Positions 16,104-25,700 are shown, counted from the first letter of the stretch. The stretch is 64,000 nt of DNA from Ruminococcaceae bacterium UBA3903 (GCA_002391625.1 DGFJ01000007.1:1-64000); one strand, 5' to 3'. Notes: generated from the sequence alone by a model not told the origin. Made by a program: numbers and translations.

Positions 16104-17771
16104 TTATTTATCTGCCGATAATAGCATTTCCTCGGCGTGTTTCATAGTTAATTCTGTTATAGATACTCCACCAATTATGCGTGCCAGCTCTTTAACACGC
16201 TGCCCATGGTTAAGGAATTGTACCTGTGTATAGGTTCTGCCATCAGCCACATTTTTCTTTATAAAATAGTGGCTGTCAGCCAACGCCGCTATTTGTGCTT
16301 GATGAGTTACACATATTACCTGTTTGCTTTTAGATAAGCTTTTTAGCTTTAAACCAACCTTTTCTGTAGCGCTACCGCTTATACCTGTGTCAACCTCGTC
16401 AAAGATAAGTGTATCAATGATATCGTTGTTTGACAACACATTTTTTATTGCCAGCATCATTCTGGACAGCTCACCGCCTGATGCTATTTTTGAAACCGGT
16501 TTTGGTGGTTCACCAGGGTTGGTTGAAATTAGAAATTCTATTTTATCACAGCCAACACCGTTTAACGGGCATCGTTCCTGTAAAACCTGTAAATTGACAT
16601 TTGGCATATCTAGGTAAACCATTTCTTTTTTTACTTTTTCTGTAAACTGTTGGCAGATGGCTTGTCTTTTTCTGGACAGTGCCTTTGCCTGTGCTTTGGC
16701 GGATTCTACAATTTTAGCATATTCTGCATTTAGCCTATCCAAATTAGCCTCATATTGTTCCAAGGCTTCCAATTCATCCTGACACTTTGCTAAATAATCT
16801 AACATTTCCTCCGCTGTGCTGCCATACTTCCGTGAAAGTCTATATATAGTGTCTAAACGCTGTTCTATTTCATCTATTCCAAATGAATCCATAGGAGAAT
16901 CGTCAATTAGAGAAGCTATTTCCTGTGAACAATCCTGCAATTCATAGAACACGTTATTAATACGCTCATTTATATTGTTAACTTCTGATATATAGTCGCT
17001 TATTTCCGAAAGACTGTCCACTGTATCCTCTAGCATAGAAATTACACCACTGGTATCTTCATCACCATTTAAGCTACTATGTGCAAGCTCTAAGGCATTG
17101 GATATTTTTTCTTTGTTAACATAAACATTCTTTTCTTCCGTTAGCTGTTCATATTCCCCTGCCTTTAAATCTGCTTCCTCCAGCTCATCTATTTGGTATT
17201 TTAGCAAATCAATTTTACGCTCTCTGTCAGAGTCGTTGGAAACAGCATTATCCAGCTTATGTCTGCATTCCTTTAGGCTGTTGAATGTATCCTTATATTC
17301 ATCTAACCCATTTTTTAGCTGACCTAGGCTGTCAATATAAGTTATATGCTTTTCTGGTGACATCAGCTGATAGCTTTCATGCTGACCATGAATATTAATA
17401 AGCTCTGATGCTATTTCTTTTAGGACACTAAGCGTTACTGGTCTTCCGTTAATACGACAATTATTTTTGCCGTTTATGTTAAGCTGGCGTTGCAATATTA
17501 GCTCATCATCATCTAGATCATAGCCAAGCTCAGACAGCTTATCAATAACAGAAGCTGTTACATCTGTAAATGTACCGCTAACAAAGGCTTTTGTTTCACC
17601 TGTCCTAATAATATCCTTGGACATTCGGTGTCCCAGCAAAGCGTTGATAGAATCTATCACAATAGATTTACCTGCACCTGTTTCACCCGTAAGAACGTTA
17701 AATCCACCGGTAAAATCAATATTTGTTTTTTCTATAACTGCTATGTTTTCAATATACAAAGAATTCAGCAT
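16104..17771 (-). CDS. recN: DNA repair protein RecN
   Basis: A 555-residue SMC-like ATPase acting at double-strand breaks. Walker A GETGAGKS is at 29-36. The following region contains GHRMSKDIIRTGE and INIHGQHESYQLMSPEKH. A central coiled coil spans ~160-370. The C-terminal head has SGGELSRMMLAIKNVL (ABC signature) and LIFDEVDTGISG (Walker B), then VTHQAQIAALAD. AAAGGAA precedes the ATG. It follows argR by 29 bases, the order seen in Firmicutes. In many Clostridia spoIVB and spo0A come next; here recJ does. Confidence 0.97.
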   Translation of the reverse strand: MLNSLYIENIAVIEKTNIDFTGGFNVLTGETGAGKSIVIDSINALLGHRMSKDIIRTGETKAFVSGTFTDVTASVIDKLSELGYDLDDDELILQRQLNINGKNNCRINGRPVTLSVLKEIASELINIHGQHESYQLMSPEKHITYIDSLGQLKNGLDEYKDTFNSLKECRHKLDNAVSNDSDRERKIDLLKYQIDELEEADLKAGEYEQLTEEKNVYVNKEKISNALELAHSSLNGDEDTSGVISMLEDTVDSLSEISDYISEVNNINERINNVFYELQDCSQEIASLIDDSPMDSFGIDEIEQRLDTIYRLSRKYGSTAEEMLDYLAKCQDELEALEQYEANLDRLNAEYAKIVESAKAQAKALSRKRQAICQQFTEKVKKEMVYLDMPNVNLQVLQERCPLNGVGCDKIEFLISTNPGEPPKPVSKIASGGELSRMMLAIKNVLSNNDIIDTLIFDEVDTGISGSATEKVGLKLKSLSKSKQVICVTHQAQIAALADSHYFIKKNVADGRTYTQVQFLNHGQRVKELARIIGGVSITELTMKHAEEMLLSADK

Positions 17772-17800
17772 AAATAATCGTTCCTTTTAGTAAGCTTCAT

Positions 17801-18247
17801 TTATATAATTTTCTTAAGCTCTGATGTTAATGTAACGGCCTTGTTACTGCTACGAGCCACAATAAAAATAGTATCATCACCAGCAATAGTACCTAATACA
17901 CCATCCCACTCCATAGAATCCAACGCAGTACAAACTCCCTGTGCCATACCGCTAATGGTATGCAATACTATCATATTAGAGGCAAAATCCACGCTAAGTA
18001 CGGTGTTTTTAAAAATCGTATTGAAATTATTGCTAATATCTATGCTGTTTTTATTGCCTTGAGAGTACTTATATTTTCCATTGCCAGCTGGTATTTTTAT
18101 TAGCCTTAATTCCTTTATATCTCTGGAAACGGTAGCTTGTGTAACCTTAAAGCCACCTTCACGGAGAAATTCTAATAAATCCTCTTGGGTTTCAATATTG
18201 TTTACTGCTATTAGTTCAAGAATTTTAGCATGACGCTGTGGTTTCAT
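17801..18247 (-). CDS. argR: Arginine repressor ArgR
   Basis: A 148-residue hexameric arginine-sensing regulator (AhrC type). The N-terminal winged helix (~1-70) includes ETQEDLLEFLREGGFKVTQATVSRDIKELRL, with the TQATVSRDIKEL recognition helix. The C-terminal domain binds arginine and oligomerises; GTIAGDDTIFIVAR carries the Asp-Asp ligand motif. AAAGGTGA precedes the ATG. No arginine gene is nearby; its place between nadK and recN is the usual Firmicute one and it probably acts in trans. Confidence 0.96.
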   Translation of the reverse strand: MKPQRHAKILELIAVNNIETQEDLLEFLREGGFKVTQATVSRDIKELRLIKIPAGNGKYKYSQGNKNSIDISNNFNTIFKNTVLSVDFASNMIVLHTISGMAQGVCTALDSMEWDGVLGTIAGDDTIFIVARSSNKAVTLTSELKKII

Positions 18248-18262
18248 TACAAATCACCTTTC

Positions 18263-19120
18263 TTAAACCCCACGTTCGTTCAATTTATCATTTAATACAG
18301 TATAAAAGTTTTTTTCATCCATAGAAATTAAAGTTATAGAATTTTCATATTTTGAAACCTCTATAGTATCACCACATGACAGCGGTATAGAATCTTGTCC
18401 ATCAACTGTTAAATAAGCTAATTCGTTTGTTCTGTCGGATACTTCCATTGCCAATTTAGAGTTATCGCCAAAAATAACAGAGCGTGAAAACAACGAATGC
18501 GGACAAATAGGTGTTAATAATATACATTGTAAATCTGGCTGAATAACGGGTCCACCCGCTGACAGGGAATATGCGGTTGAGCCTGTTGGTGTAGATAATA
18601 AAACACCATCAGCACGATAATCACATATTTTTTTGCCATTCAATGAAACTGATAAATCTATCATTCGTGACAATGATCCTCTGGAGATAACAGCCTCATT
18701 AACTGCAATAGTTTCCGTAGTAATATTTCTCTTTTTTACAACAATATCAAGCAGCATTCGCTGTTCAGTATAGTATTCACCTGTTAATAAATTGTCTAAT
18801 TTATCAAGCTCAAATGGCTCCATGGTAGCTACAAAGCCCACTCGGCCAAAGTTAATTCCCAATAATGGTTTGTTGTATATTGTTGCATGCTTAGCAGTAT
18901 GAATAATAGTACCGTCACCGCCAATAGTAATGATTATATCTGACGCTTTTGCCAATTCGTCACAGTCAGCCACCACCAAAATGCTTCTGTCACAAAATCT
19001 GTTAGACTGATTTTTTTCTATAACAGGAATTACACCCATAGACAAAACCTTGTCCACAACCTTGTAGGAATATGCTACTGCTTCTGCCTTGCTAGAATTG
19101 GTTACTATTCCAATTTTCAT
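18263..19120 (-). CDS. nadK: NAD kinase
   Basis: A 285-residue enzyme that phosphorylates NAD to NADP. IITIGGDGTIIHTAKH holds the GGDG motif; VNEAVISRG carries NE; PTGSTAYSLSAGGPVIQP is the conserved substrate-binding loop. ATG 19120 behind AAAAAGGG is preferred to an in-frame TTG at 19129 that overlaps tlyA. Five bases separate it from the tlyA stop. Order tlyA-nadK-argR-recN is conserved. Confidence 0.96.
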   Translation of the reverse strand: MKIGIVTNSSKAEAVAYSYKVVDKVLSMGVIPVIEKNQSNRFCDRSILVVADCDELAKASDIIITIGGDGTIIHTAKHATIYNKPLLGINFGRVGFVATMEPFELDKLDNLLTGEYYTEQRMLLDIVVKKRNITTETIAVNEAVISRGSLSRMIDLSVSLNGKKICDYRADGVLLSTPTGSTAYSLSAGGPVIQPDLQCILLTPICPHSLFSRSVIFGDNSKLAMEVSDRTNELAYLTVDGQDSIPLSCGDTIEVSKYENSITLISMDEKNFYTVLNDKLNERGV

Positions 19121-19125
19121 ACTTA

Positions 19126-19950
19126 TCAACCCTTTTTATCCAATGTTTTATGGGAAATTTCAACAAGCTCTTTTGGCAATATATCAGTACATAGCCGTCC
19201 ATTATCTGATTTTTGTATATATATTAAATATTCTATGTTACCCTCTGGTCCCTTTATAGGTGAAAAATCTAAACCCAGCACAGAAAAACCATTTTCAATA
19301 CAAAAGCTACATATCATTTCAACAACATTGGTATGCACCTGTGGGTCACGTACAACACCTTTTTTTCCTACGTTTTCCCTGCCCGCTTCAAACTGTGGCT
19401 TTATTAAGCATACAGCAGTAGCATTTTCATTCATAAGTTTTCGTGCAGCCGGCAGCACCAGCTTTAAAGAAATAAATGAAACATCAACTGAAAAAAAATC
19501 AATTAAATCGGGAACCTCTTTTGTAGTAATATATCTAACGTTGGTACGCTCCAGATTAACCACCTGCGGGTTAGTGCGTAGCTTCCAGTCAAGCTGTCCG
19601 TACCCAACATCAATAGAGTACACTTTTTTAGCACCATTTTGTAACATACAATCAGTAAAGCCACCGGTGGAAGCACCTATATCCATAGTAATTTTATCTG
19701 TTAAATTAATAGGAAAGGACTGCATCGCTTTTTCCAGCTTAAAACCGCCACGGCTGACATATTTGGGTGTACCGCCACGAACCTCTATTTTAGATGTAAC
19801 AGGATAAACAGTACCAGCTTTATCAGCCTTTTGGTTATCAATATATACTAACCCAGCCATTATTATAGCCTTAGCTTTTTCTCTGCTTTGGGTATATCCT
19901 AACTCAAATATCAGTGAATCCAGTCGTTTTTTTTCAACCTTTTCTGCCAC
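19126..19950 (-). CDS. tlyA: TlyA-family rRNA 2'-O-methyltransferase
   Basis: A 274-residue protein with an N-terminal S4 domain (KRLDSLIFELGYTQSREKAKAIIMAG) and a FtsJ-type methyltransferase domain with DIGASTGGFTDCMLQ and the SIDVGYGQLDWKLR region; KPQFEAGR gives the catalytic lysine. Family members methylate ribose 2'-OH in 16S and 23S rRNA; some were described as hemolysins. The start is GTG 19950, seven bases after the AAGGAG that lies in the last codons of dxs. An ATG at 19971 would overlap dxs and has no ribosome site. Confidence 0.93.
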   Translation of the reverse strand: MAEKVEKKRLDSLIFELGYTQSREKAKAIIMAGLVYIDNQKADKAGTVYPVTSKIEVRGGTPKYVSRGGFKLEKAMQSFPINLTDKITMDIGASTGGFTDCMLQNGAKKVYSIDVGYGQLDWKLRTNPQVVNLERTNVRYITTKEVPDLIDFFSVDVSFISLKLVLPAARKLMNENATAVCLIKPQFEAGRENVGKKGVVRDPQVHTNVVEMICSFCIENGFSVLGLDFSPIKGPEGNIEYLIYIQKSDNGRLCTDILPKELVEISHKTLDKKG

Positions 19951-19954
19951 TTTT

Positions 19955-21817
19955 TTACTCCTTAATTCCATTAATTACATTTACTATGCCATCACAATCT
20001 AGGCTTAGCCTTTTTAAGCTGGACTGTACAGGCGCTTGCTTTATATACTTATCATCAATAGCTGTCAACGTAAATTCACAGTTATAGTTATAACGTGACA
20101 ATTCATAATCGAAATGCTCACCTACTCCACCTGTGGCCATACCTTCCTCAAAAAAGAAAATCCTGGAATAATTTTGTGCAAACAATATTGCCTCTTTTGG
20201 TATAGGCTTAATTCTATTTAGCTTTAAAATGCATACGGATTTTCCTTGTTCAGCTAACCGATCTAACGCTATACAGCAGTTTGAAAAGATTCTGCCATAG
20301 GTTATTATCAAAATGTCACTGCTTTGGTCGCCATAAATATCATAGGTCTTTTTAGAACTGTGAAAGTCCTTTGGTCGGTAGCTTTGACTGCCACGTGGAT
20401 ATCTGATTACTATTACTTCGTTATTGGTATATGCAGAAACCTGCATTTCACGTTCCAGCTCATCAAAATAACAGGGGCTGTATATTATTACGTTTGGTAC
20501 AGGGTTAAGCAGCGATACATCGAAAACGCCCTGATGGGTTTCGCCATCTTCTCCAACAATACCCGCTCTGTCAACGGCTATAATTACATGTAGCTTTTGG
20601 AGTGCTAAATCATGAATAATCTGGTCAATACTGCGTTGTAAAAAAGTAGAGTAAACAGCAAACACAGGCAATACACCCTCGGCGGCTAAACCACCTGCAA
20701 AGGTTACAGCATGAGCTTCTGCTATGCCTACGTCGAAAAATCTATCCTTATATTCGCTTGCAAATTCTGTTAAGCCAGTACCAGCAGCCATGGCCGCTGT
20801 TATAGCACATATACGCTTATCATCTTTTGCCATTTCACATAGCTTTTTGCCAAACACTGCGGAAAAACCCACTTTAGAACAATTTGGTTCTCCAGTTTCT
20901 ATGTCAAAGGCAGAAATACCATGAAAACCCTTTGGGTCATTTTCTGCAAAGGAATAGCCCTTACCCTTAACGGTAACTGCATGAACCAAAACTGGACCTG
21001 AAACGTGCTTAGCAGCGTTTAGTGTATTGATTAATTGATGTAAATCATGACCGTCCACAGGACCATAGTATGCGAAACCCATATCGTCAAACAAAGTGCT
21101 TTTATACACCATATTTCGTAAGGTGGATTTTGAATGACGAATAATCTTTCTTATGGGATTACCAAGTATAGGTGTATGTGACAAGCCCTTCTCAACTCGT
21201 GATTTTGCCTTTAAGTATTTAGGATTAATTCGCATACCCTTTAAATACTTTGCAACTGCACCAACATTACGTGATATAGACATATGGTTGTCATTAAGCA
21301 CCACTATGAAATTCTTTTTAGAACGACCTGCATTGTTTAGTCCCTCATATGCTAAGCCACCTGTTAAGGCACCGTCGCCAATTACCGCTACAGTACTACC
21401 GTCTATATCCAAAAGCTCTTTTCCTCTGGCAATGCCATAGGCGGCAGAAATAGATGTACTGCTGTGACCAACGTTAAACGCATCATAGGGGCTTTCCTCC
21501 CTTTTAGGAAAGCCTGATATACCACCCTCGGTACGGATAGTGTCTATACTATCAAATCTGCCAGTTAGCATTTTGTGTGTATAGCATTGATGTCCTACAT
21601 CAAAAACTATGGAATCGTCAGTACCATTGAAAACCCTATGAAGTGCAACAGTTAATTCAACCGTACCTAAATTTGATGACAAGTGTCCACCGTTTTGTGA
21701 AACGGTTTCAATCATCTGTTCCCTGATTTCTTCACACAGAATATTAAGCTGTTCCAGTGACAAGGACTGTAGGTCATTGGGGGATTTTATTTTTTTTAAA
21801 TATTTAAAATCTGCCAT
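19955..21817 (-). CDS. dxs: 1-deoxy-D-xylulose-5-phosphate synthase
   Basis: A 620-residue TPP enzyme joining pyruvate and glyceraldehyde 3-phosphate, the first step of the MEP isoprenoid pathway. GHQCYTHKMLTGR, GHSSTSISAAYGIARG, AVIGDGALTGGLAYEGLNN (TPP/Mg site) and LNDNHMSIS mark the N-terminal domain. DVGIAEAHAVTFAGGLA includes the catalytic glutamate; DRAGIVGEDGETHQGVFD is the transketolase pyrimidine domain. AAAGGAA precedes the ATG. It follows the prenyl synthase, placing two isoprenoid steps side by side. Confidence 0.97.
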   Translation of the reverse strand: MADFKYLKKIKSPNDLQSLSLEQLNILCEEIREQMIETVSQNGGHLSSNLGTVELTVALHRVFNGTDDSIVFDVGHQCYTHKMLTGRFDSIDTIRTEGGISGFPKREESPYDAFNVGHSSTSISAAYGIARGKELLDIDGSTVAVIGDGALTGGLAYEGLNNAGRSKKNFIVVLNDNHMSISRNVGAVAKYLKGMRINPKYLKAKSRVEKGLSHTPILGNPIRKIIRHSKSTLRNMVYKSTLFDDMGFAYYGPVDGHDLHQLINTLNAAKHVSGPVLVHAVTVKGKGYSFAENDPKGFHGISAFDIETGEPNCSKVGFSAVFGKKLCEMAKDDKRICAITAAMAAGTGLTEFASEYKDRFFDVGIAEAHAVTFAGGLAAEGVLPVFAVYSTFLQRSIDQIIHDLALQKLHVIIAVDRAGIVGEDGETHQGVFDVSLLNPVPNVIIYSPCYFDELEREMQVSAYTNNEVIVIRYPRGSQSYRPKDFHSSKKTYDIYGDQSSDILIITYGRIFSNCCIALDRLAEQGKSVCILKLNRIKPIPKEAILFAQNYSRIFFFEEGMATGGVGEHFDYELSRYNYNCEFTLTAIDDKYIKQAPVQSSLKRLSLDCDGIVNVINGIKE

Positions 21818-21849
21818 AGGACATCGTTCCTTTCGGCTGATACAATAAA

Positions 21850-22713
21850 TTAGTAATCTCTGCTTGCTAGTTTCAGCGCTAGGTCTTTTAAGCCTGTAAT
21901 ATCACCTGAAAAATTCTCCAACGATTTTATAGCTTTGTCTGTTAGCTCATCTATTAAAAGCTTACATTTTTCCAAGCCTAGCAAAGAAACATAGGTGGAT
22001 TTGTTGTTACCAGCATCACTTCCCGTTGGCTTTCCAAGCTTTTTCTCATCAGCTACAACATCTAAAATATCGTCCATAATTTGAAATGCGATGCCTATTG
22101 ACTCGCCAAAATCTCTGGCAGCTTGTACCTGCCTATGGGTAGCGCCGCCTATTATGCAGCCCATTTCACAAGCAGCCTTTATCAGTCCACTGGTTTTTTT
22201 GCTATCCATCTCTCTTAAAACATCTATATTAGCAGTTTTATCCTCATATGTTAGGTCTATCACCTGACCGCCCACCATGCCGACAGCACCACAATATTTT
22301 GCCAGTACGGCTACAGCCTTTGTAGCTCTATATGCATTTTCCTCTGTGGCAGAGGATGACATTATTTCAAACGCTAATGCCTGTAGAGCATCACCAGCTA
22401 GTAATGCTGTATCTTCACCATACACAATATGATTTGCTTTCCTACCACGTCTATAGTCATCATCATCCATACACGGTAAATCATCATGTATTAGAGAATA
22501 TGTGTGTATCATTTCTACTCCACAGGCAAATGGCATAGCTTGATTAAGGTCACCACCACACAAATGCGAAAACTCTAATACTAAACAGGGCCTTATTCTT
22601 TTACCTCCAGCCATCAAGCTGTACTCCATTGATTCTATCAGTTTTTTTTCTATACAATCCTTTGATGGTAAATACTCTATTAAAGCTTCTTCAATCTTGC
22701 TAATCATATTCAT
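21850..22713 (-). CDS. ispA: Short-chain polyprenyl diphosphate synthase (FPP/GGPP synthase)
   Basis: A ~287-residue trans-prenyltransferase condensing isopentenyl diphosphate with allylic diphosphates. The first aspartate-rich motif is DDLPCMDDDDYRRG, the second FQIMDDILDV; GGKRIRP and KTSGLI are also conserved. IspA-type enzymes make farnesyl diphosphate, but chain length cannot be read from sequence alone. ATG 22713 is chosen because AAAGGA is 11 bases upstream; ATG 22722 is only two bases from that site. It lies between xseB and dxs. Confidence 0.93.
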   Translation of the reverse strand: MNMISKIEEALIEYLPSKDCIEKKLIESMEYSLMAGGKRIRPCLVLEFSHLCGGDLNQAMPFACGVEMIHTYSLIHDDLPCMDDDDYRRGRKANHIVYGEDTALLAGDALQALAFEIMSSSATEENAYRATKAVAVLAKYCGAVGMVGGQVIDLTYEDKTANIDVLREMDSKKTSGLIKAACEMGCIIGGATHRQVQAARDFGESIGIAFQIMDDILDVVADEKKLGKPTGSDAGNNKSTYVSLLGLEKCKLLIDELTDKAIKSLENFSGDITGLKDLALKLASRDY

Positions 22714-22738
22714 AATATACATTTTCCTTTTATCCGTG

Positions 22739-22936
22739 TTATTGTTCTTCCTTGGCGGTTAATACCGTTACCTTTTGCTCTGCATTTTTTAAGATTTTAT
22801 AACAATATGCAGATAGCTTAGTACCTTCTTCAAATAGCTTTAAAGCTTCCTCTAACGGTAAATCACCGTTTTCTAGGGTTACAACGATTTCTTCTAAACG
22901 TGCAGACGCTTCTTCATACGATTTTGATTTCGCCAT
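22739..22936 (-). CDS. xseB: Exodeoxyribonuclease VII small subunit
   Basis: A 65-residue helical subunit. SYEEASARLEEIVVTLENGDLPLEEALKLFEEG is the family signature. It binds XseA to form the ssDNA exonuclease VII. ATG 22936 has AAAGGAA eight bases upstream; the in-frame extension to 22969 overlaps xseA and has no site. The start is 5 bases past the xseA stop. Confidence 0.95.
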   Translation of the reverse strand: MAKSKSYEEASARLEEIVVTLENGDLPLEEALKLFEEGTKLSAYCYKILKNAEQKVTVLTAKEEQ

Positions 22937-22941
22937 ATATA

Positions 22942-24147
22942 TCATTCCTTTATTTGATTTATTACGCAATCCAGCTTTCCCTTGCTTAATGTTATTTCTA
23001 AGTTATCGCCAACAGAAACATCATATATTGTTTTTACGGGCTTATCCTTAATCATGGGTATAGCGTAGCCTCTAGACAAAATATTAAGGGGACTAAGCAC
23101 ATTGAGCTTAGCCGACAAAGCAGACAAAGCAAGCTGGTGTTCATGTAGCTGGTGTTGAAAAGAATTTCCAAGTCTATTAGACATATTATCAATGGTTATG
23201 CCTAAATTTTGGATAAATCCTAAATCTGAAGACAATACCCTGCTGGTTGATAAGGCTTTTATCCTATTTTGTTCTGACGATATTTTGTTTTTTATCAAAT
23301 ACCCTAGGGTAAAGCTTATATTATTTAAATCATCAAACAGCTTTAGCATATCTGGCACAGCCAATTCAGCTGCCGCTGATGGTGTGGGTGCCCTCATGTC
23401 AGCTGCAAAGTCACATATTGTAAAATCAGTTTCGTGTCCTACCCCTGATATTACAGGAATATGAGAGTTAGCCACGGTTCTGGCTAAGCTTTCATCATTA
23501 AAAGCCCATAAGTCCTCTATAGAGCCACCTCCACGACCAATAATAATAACATCAACATTATTGTTATTATTAAAATAATTCATTGCATTTATAAGCTCTG
23601 GTACAGCCTTATCACCTTGAACAGTGGCAGGATAAAGCAGTACATTGGTCAAGGGGCATCGCCTAGCTAAAATCTGTTCTATATCACGCCTAGCAGCACC
23701 TGTTGATGATGTAATAACACCTATATTTTTAGGTAGCTGTGGCAATGGCTGTTTTTTACTGCTATCAAACAGCCCCTCGCTTTCAAGCTTAGCCTTTATC
23801 TGTTCATATGCCACAGTTAGGTCGCCTATACCATCGGGCTGCATTTGTTCAATGTAAAATTGATACTGTCCAGTTGCTTCATATACAGATACACGACCGC
23901 TTGCTATTATTTTCATTCCATTTTCAGGTTTAAAACGTAAACGTAAGGCATTACCTGCAAACATTACACATTTTATTACAGCTTTATCATCCTTTAAAGA
24001 TAAATAAATATGTCCAGAGCGGTAATGGTCTATTAAATTGGAAATCTCACCTGACAGGAATATGTGATTTAAAACCTCGTCATCATCCATTAGAGATTTT
24101 ACATAAAAATTAAGCTGTGAAATTGTTACAATGCTCAAAGCTACCAC
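22942..24147 (-). CDS. xseA: Exodeoxyribonuclease VII large subunit
   Basis: A 401-residue catalytic subunit. An N-terminal OB fold (SGEISNLIDHYRSGHIYLSLKD, ~30-100) binds ssDNA. The catalytic domain has IGVITSSTGAARRDIEQIL, YPATVQG, VIIIGRGGGSIEDLWAFNDE and PVISGVGHETDFTICDFAADMRAPTP. A coiled coil and a short C-terminal segment follow. The start is GTG 24147, eight bases after AAGGGGGG. It is somewhat shorter than the E. coli enzyme in the coiled-coil region. Confidence 0.96.
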   Translation of the reverse strand: MVALSIVTISQLNFYVKSLMDDDEVLNHIFLSGEISNLIDHYRSGHIYLSLKDDKAVIKCVMFAGNALRLRFKPENGMKIIASGRVSVYEATGQYQFYIEQMQPDGIGDLTVAYEQIKAKLESEGLFDSSKKQPLPQLPKNIGVITSSTGAARRDIEQILARRCPLTNVLLYPATVQGDKAVPELINAMNYFNNNNNVDVIIIGRGGGSIEDLWAFNDESLARTVANSHIPVISGVGHETDFTICDFAADMRAPTPSAAAELAVPDMLKLFDDLNNISFTLGYLIKNKISSEQNRIKALSTSRVLSSDLGFIQNLGITIDNMSNRLGNSFQHQLHEHQLALSALSAKLNVLSPLNILSRGYAIPMIKDKPVKTIYDVSVGDNLEITLSKGKLDCVINQIKE

Positions 24148-24189
24148 CCTGCCGTCCCCCCTTGCAACACCTAAAATTATATTAGGCTT

Positions 24190-25119
24190 TTAGTTACCAT
24201 CTTTAATAGCTGTCAAAACAGATATTCCACCTGCATTGTCAGATGAAAATTCTGGTTGTGAAAAAATTGCACCAAGCTTTTCTGTAAAAGAATTTCTAAT
24301 AATAGAGTTTGACATTACCCCACCAGAAAACAAAACAGGCATACTGCCATGCTCTACAATAATTCTTTTATACATATCCATCAGGGTTTGCTCAATGTAT
24401 GCCAAAGCATATGCCGCCGTCTTTTCAGGGCTGTTGCTTTCGTTAAAAATTTTTTCACATTTATTTTCCACACCGGAAAGGCAACAATTTGTACCTTTTA
24501 GTGTTGATTTTACTTTTAGTTTTTCATTATAGCGTAACGCTAGCTTTTCCAGCTCAGTACCACAGGGAAATCCCAATCCAAGCATTACACCTACCCTGTC
24601 CACTATTTGACCAGCATTTAAATCCAGCGTCACCCCTACGGGGGTAGCTGTAATAATATTATTTTTATCTGGTTTAACAATTAACGCTTCAGTTGTACCA
24701 CCTGAAACATGAAAAGCAAGAAAGGTTTTTGAAAGCAGTTCTAGCTTTTCAGCGGAATACAAGGCAGCAACAATATGTCCCTGTTGATGGGAAAACTCGT
24801 ACAAGGGTACACCTAGCACCGTTGCCAGGATATGTGCGTTCGTGCTACCTACCGTGAAGCAAGGCATATATGAGCCTTCTATGCTTCGAGGTCTAGTTGA
24901 TACGCCAACAGCATTAATATCACCTGTGTATACAGAAAACAACTCATCTATCAAAGCAGACAGCTGCTGCGTATGCAAAAACACAGCATCGCTCTGTCGT
25001 AAACCGACTGTGCCATGTTTAACAGGCAGCAGCTTTTTCTTTTGTAAAACTGTGCTGTTACTGTAAACTGCCACAGATGTTGTATAGTTGCTGGTATCCA
25101 GACCTAAATATCCATTCAT
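24190..25119 (-). CDS. TsaD-like ASKHA ATPase paralogue (Kae1/TsaD superfamily)
   Basis: A 309-residue protein resembling TsaD, the ATPase that makes t6A37 in tRNA, but shorter than the usual ~335-340 residues and divergent. GLDTSNYTTSVAVY is the phosphate-binding start; SHQQGHIVAAL gives the HxxxH metal motif; FHVSGGTTEALIV and LFSGGVMSNSIIR are ATPase motifs. TsaD normally has the start GIETSCDETA; here the acidic DE pair is replaced. The start overlaps nusB by 4 bases (ATGA). It could be a lineage-specific paralogue with a canonical TsaD elsewhere. Whether it has t6A activity is unknown. Confidence 0.72.
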   Translation of the reverse strand: MNGYLGLDTSNYTTSVAVYSNSTVLQKKKLLPVKHGTVGLRQSDAVFLHTQQLSALIDELFSVYTGDINAVGVSTRPRSIEGSYMPCFTVGSTNAHILATVLGVPLYEFSHQQGHIVAALYSAEKLELLSKTFLAFHVSGGTTEALIVKPDKNNIITATPVGVTLDLNAGQIVDRVGVMLGLGFPCGTELEKLALRYNEKLKVKSTLKGTNCCLSGVENKCEKIFNESNSPEKTAAYALAYIEQTLMDMYKRIIVEHGSMPVLFSGGVMSNSIIRNSFTEKLGAIFSQPEFSSDNAGGISVLTAIKDGN

Positions 25120-25550
25120 ACCGTTTCGTCCATATGCTCTTTAGCAATAGTACCTAACACACCATTAATAAAGGAGGCATCCTCTGCCGTTGAATATTTT
25201 TTGGCTAAAACAACCGCTTCGTTTATGGCAACGCCCACTGGATTGTCAGCCTTTGTAATATCTTCAACATACAGCATTTCACAAATTGCCAGCTGTAAGA
25301 GGCTTAAGCTAACCTTTGACATTCTTGAAATTTTCCATCCGTTGGAATTTTTCTCTATCATCCCGTTGATAGTGTCCTCGTTGATTGTTAGGTTATTAAT
25401 AAGCTGCAATGTAAAATCATCTATCTGAAAGTCCCTGCTCTCCTCTGCTTTCAAGCAAAGCTCCTCAGTAGTATCATTATTAAACTGACGCTCAAAAGCC
25501 AAAATAAAAGCTTGTTCCCTTGCTTGTCTACGTGAAAGTTCCATTTTCAT
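25116..25550 (-). CDS. nusB: Transcription antitermination factor NusB
   Basis: A 144-residue all-helical RNA-binding protein needed for rRNA antitermination. SRRQAREQAFILAFERQF is the family start and the C-terminal half has ADNPVGVAINEAVVLAKKYS and FINGVLGTI. The start MKMELS at 25550 lies nine bases after AAAGGA; the longer frame to 25613 crosses the promoter. It is the first gene of the long run ending at hemZ, with a good promoter 50 bases upstream. Confidence 0.95.
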   Translation of the reverse strand: MKMELSRRQAREQAFILAFERQFNNDTTEELCLKAEESRDFQIDDFTLQLINNLTINEDTINGMIEKNSNGWKISRMSKVSLSLLQLAICEMLYVEDITKADNPVGVAINEAVVLAKKYSTAEDASFINGVLGTIAKEHMDETV

Positions 25551-25601
25551 TGGTACCCATCCTTTATATTTATGATGTTTAGGTGCTAATCTTATCTGAT
25601 T

Positions 25602-25629
25602 ATTATACCACAATTCTGCATATAATCAA
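25602..25629 (-). promoter_or_regulatory. Promoter of the nusB-hemZ operon
   Basis: TTGATT (25624-25629), 16-base spacer and TATAAT (25602-25607) with an extended TGG on the minus strand, ~50 bases upstream of the nusB start. Confidence 0.7.
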
Positions 25630-25700
25630 GAAAAACAGGTGGTAATATACAATTTTGTCTATTAATTATCCAACACATATTTTTCTTTATAGCTAAAATA

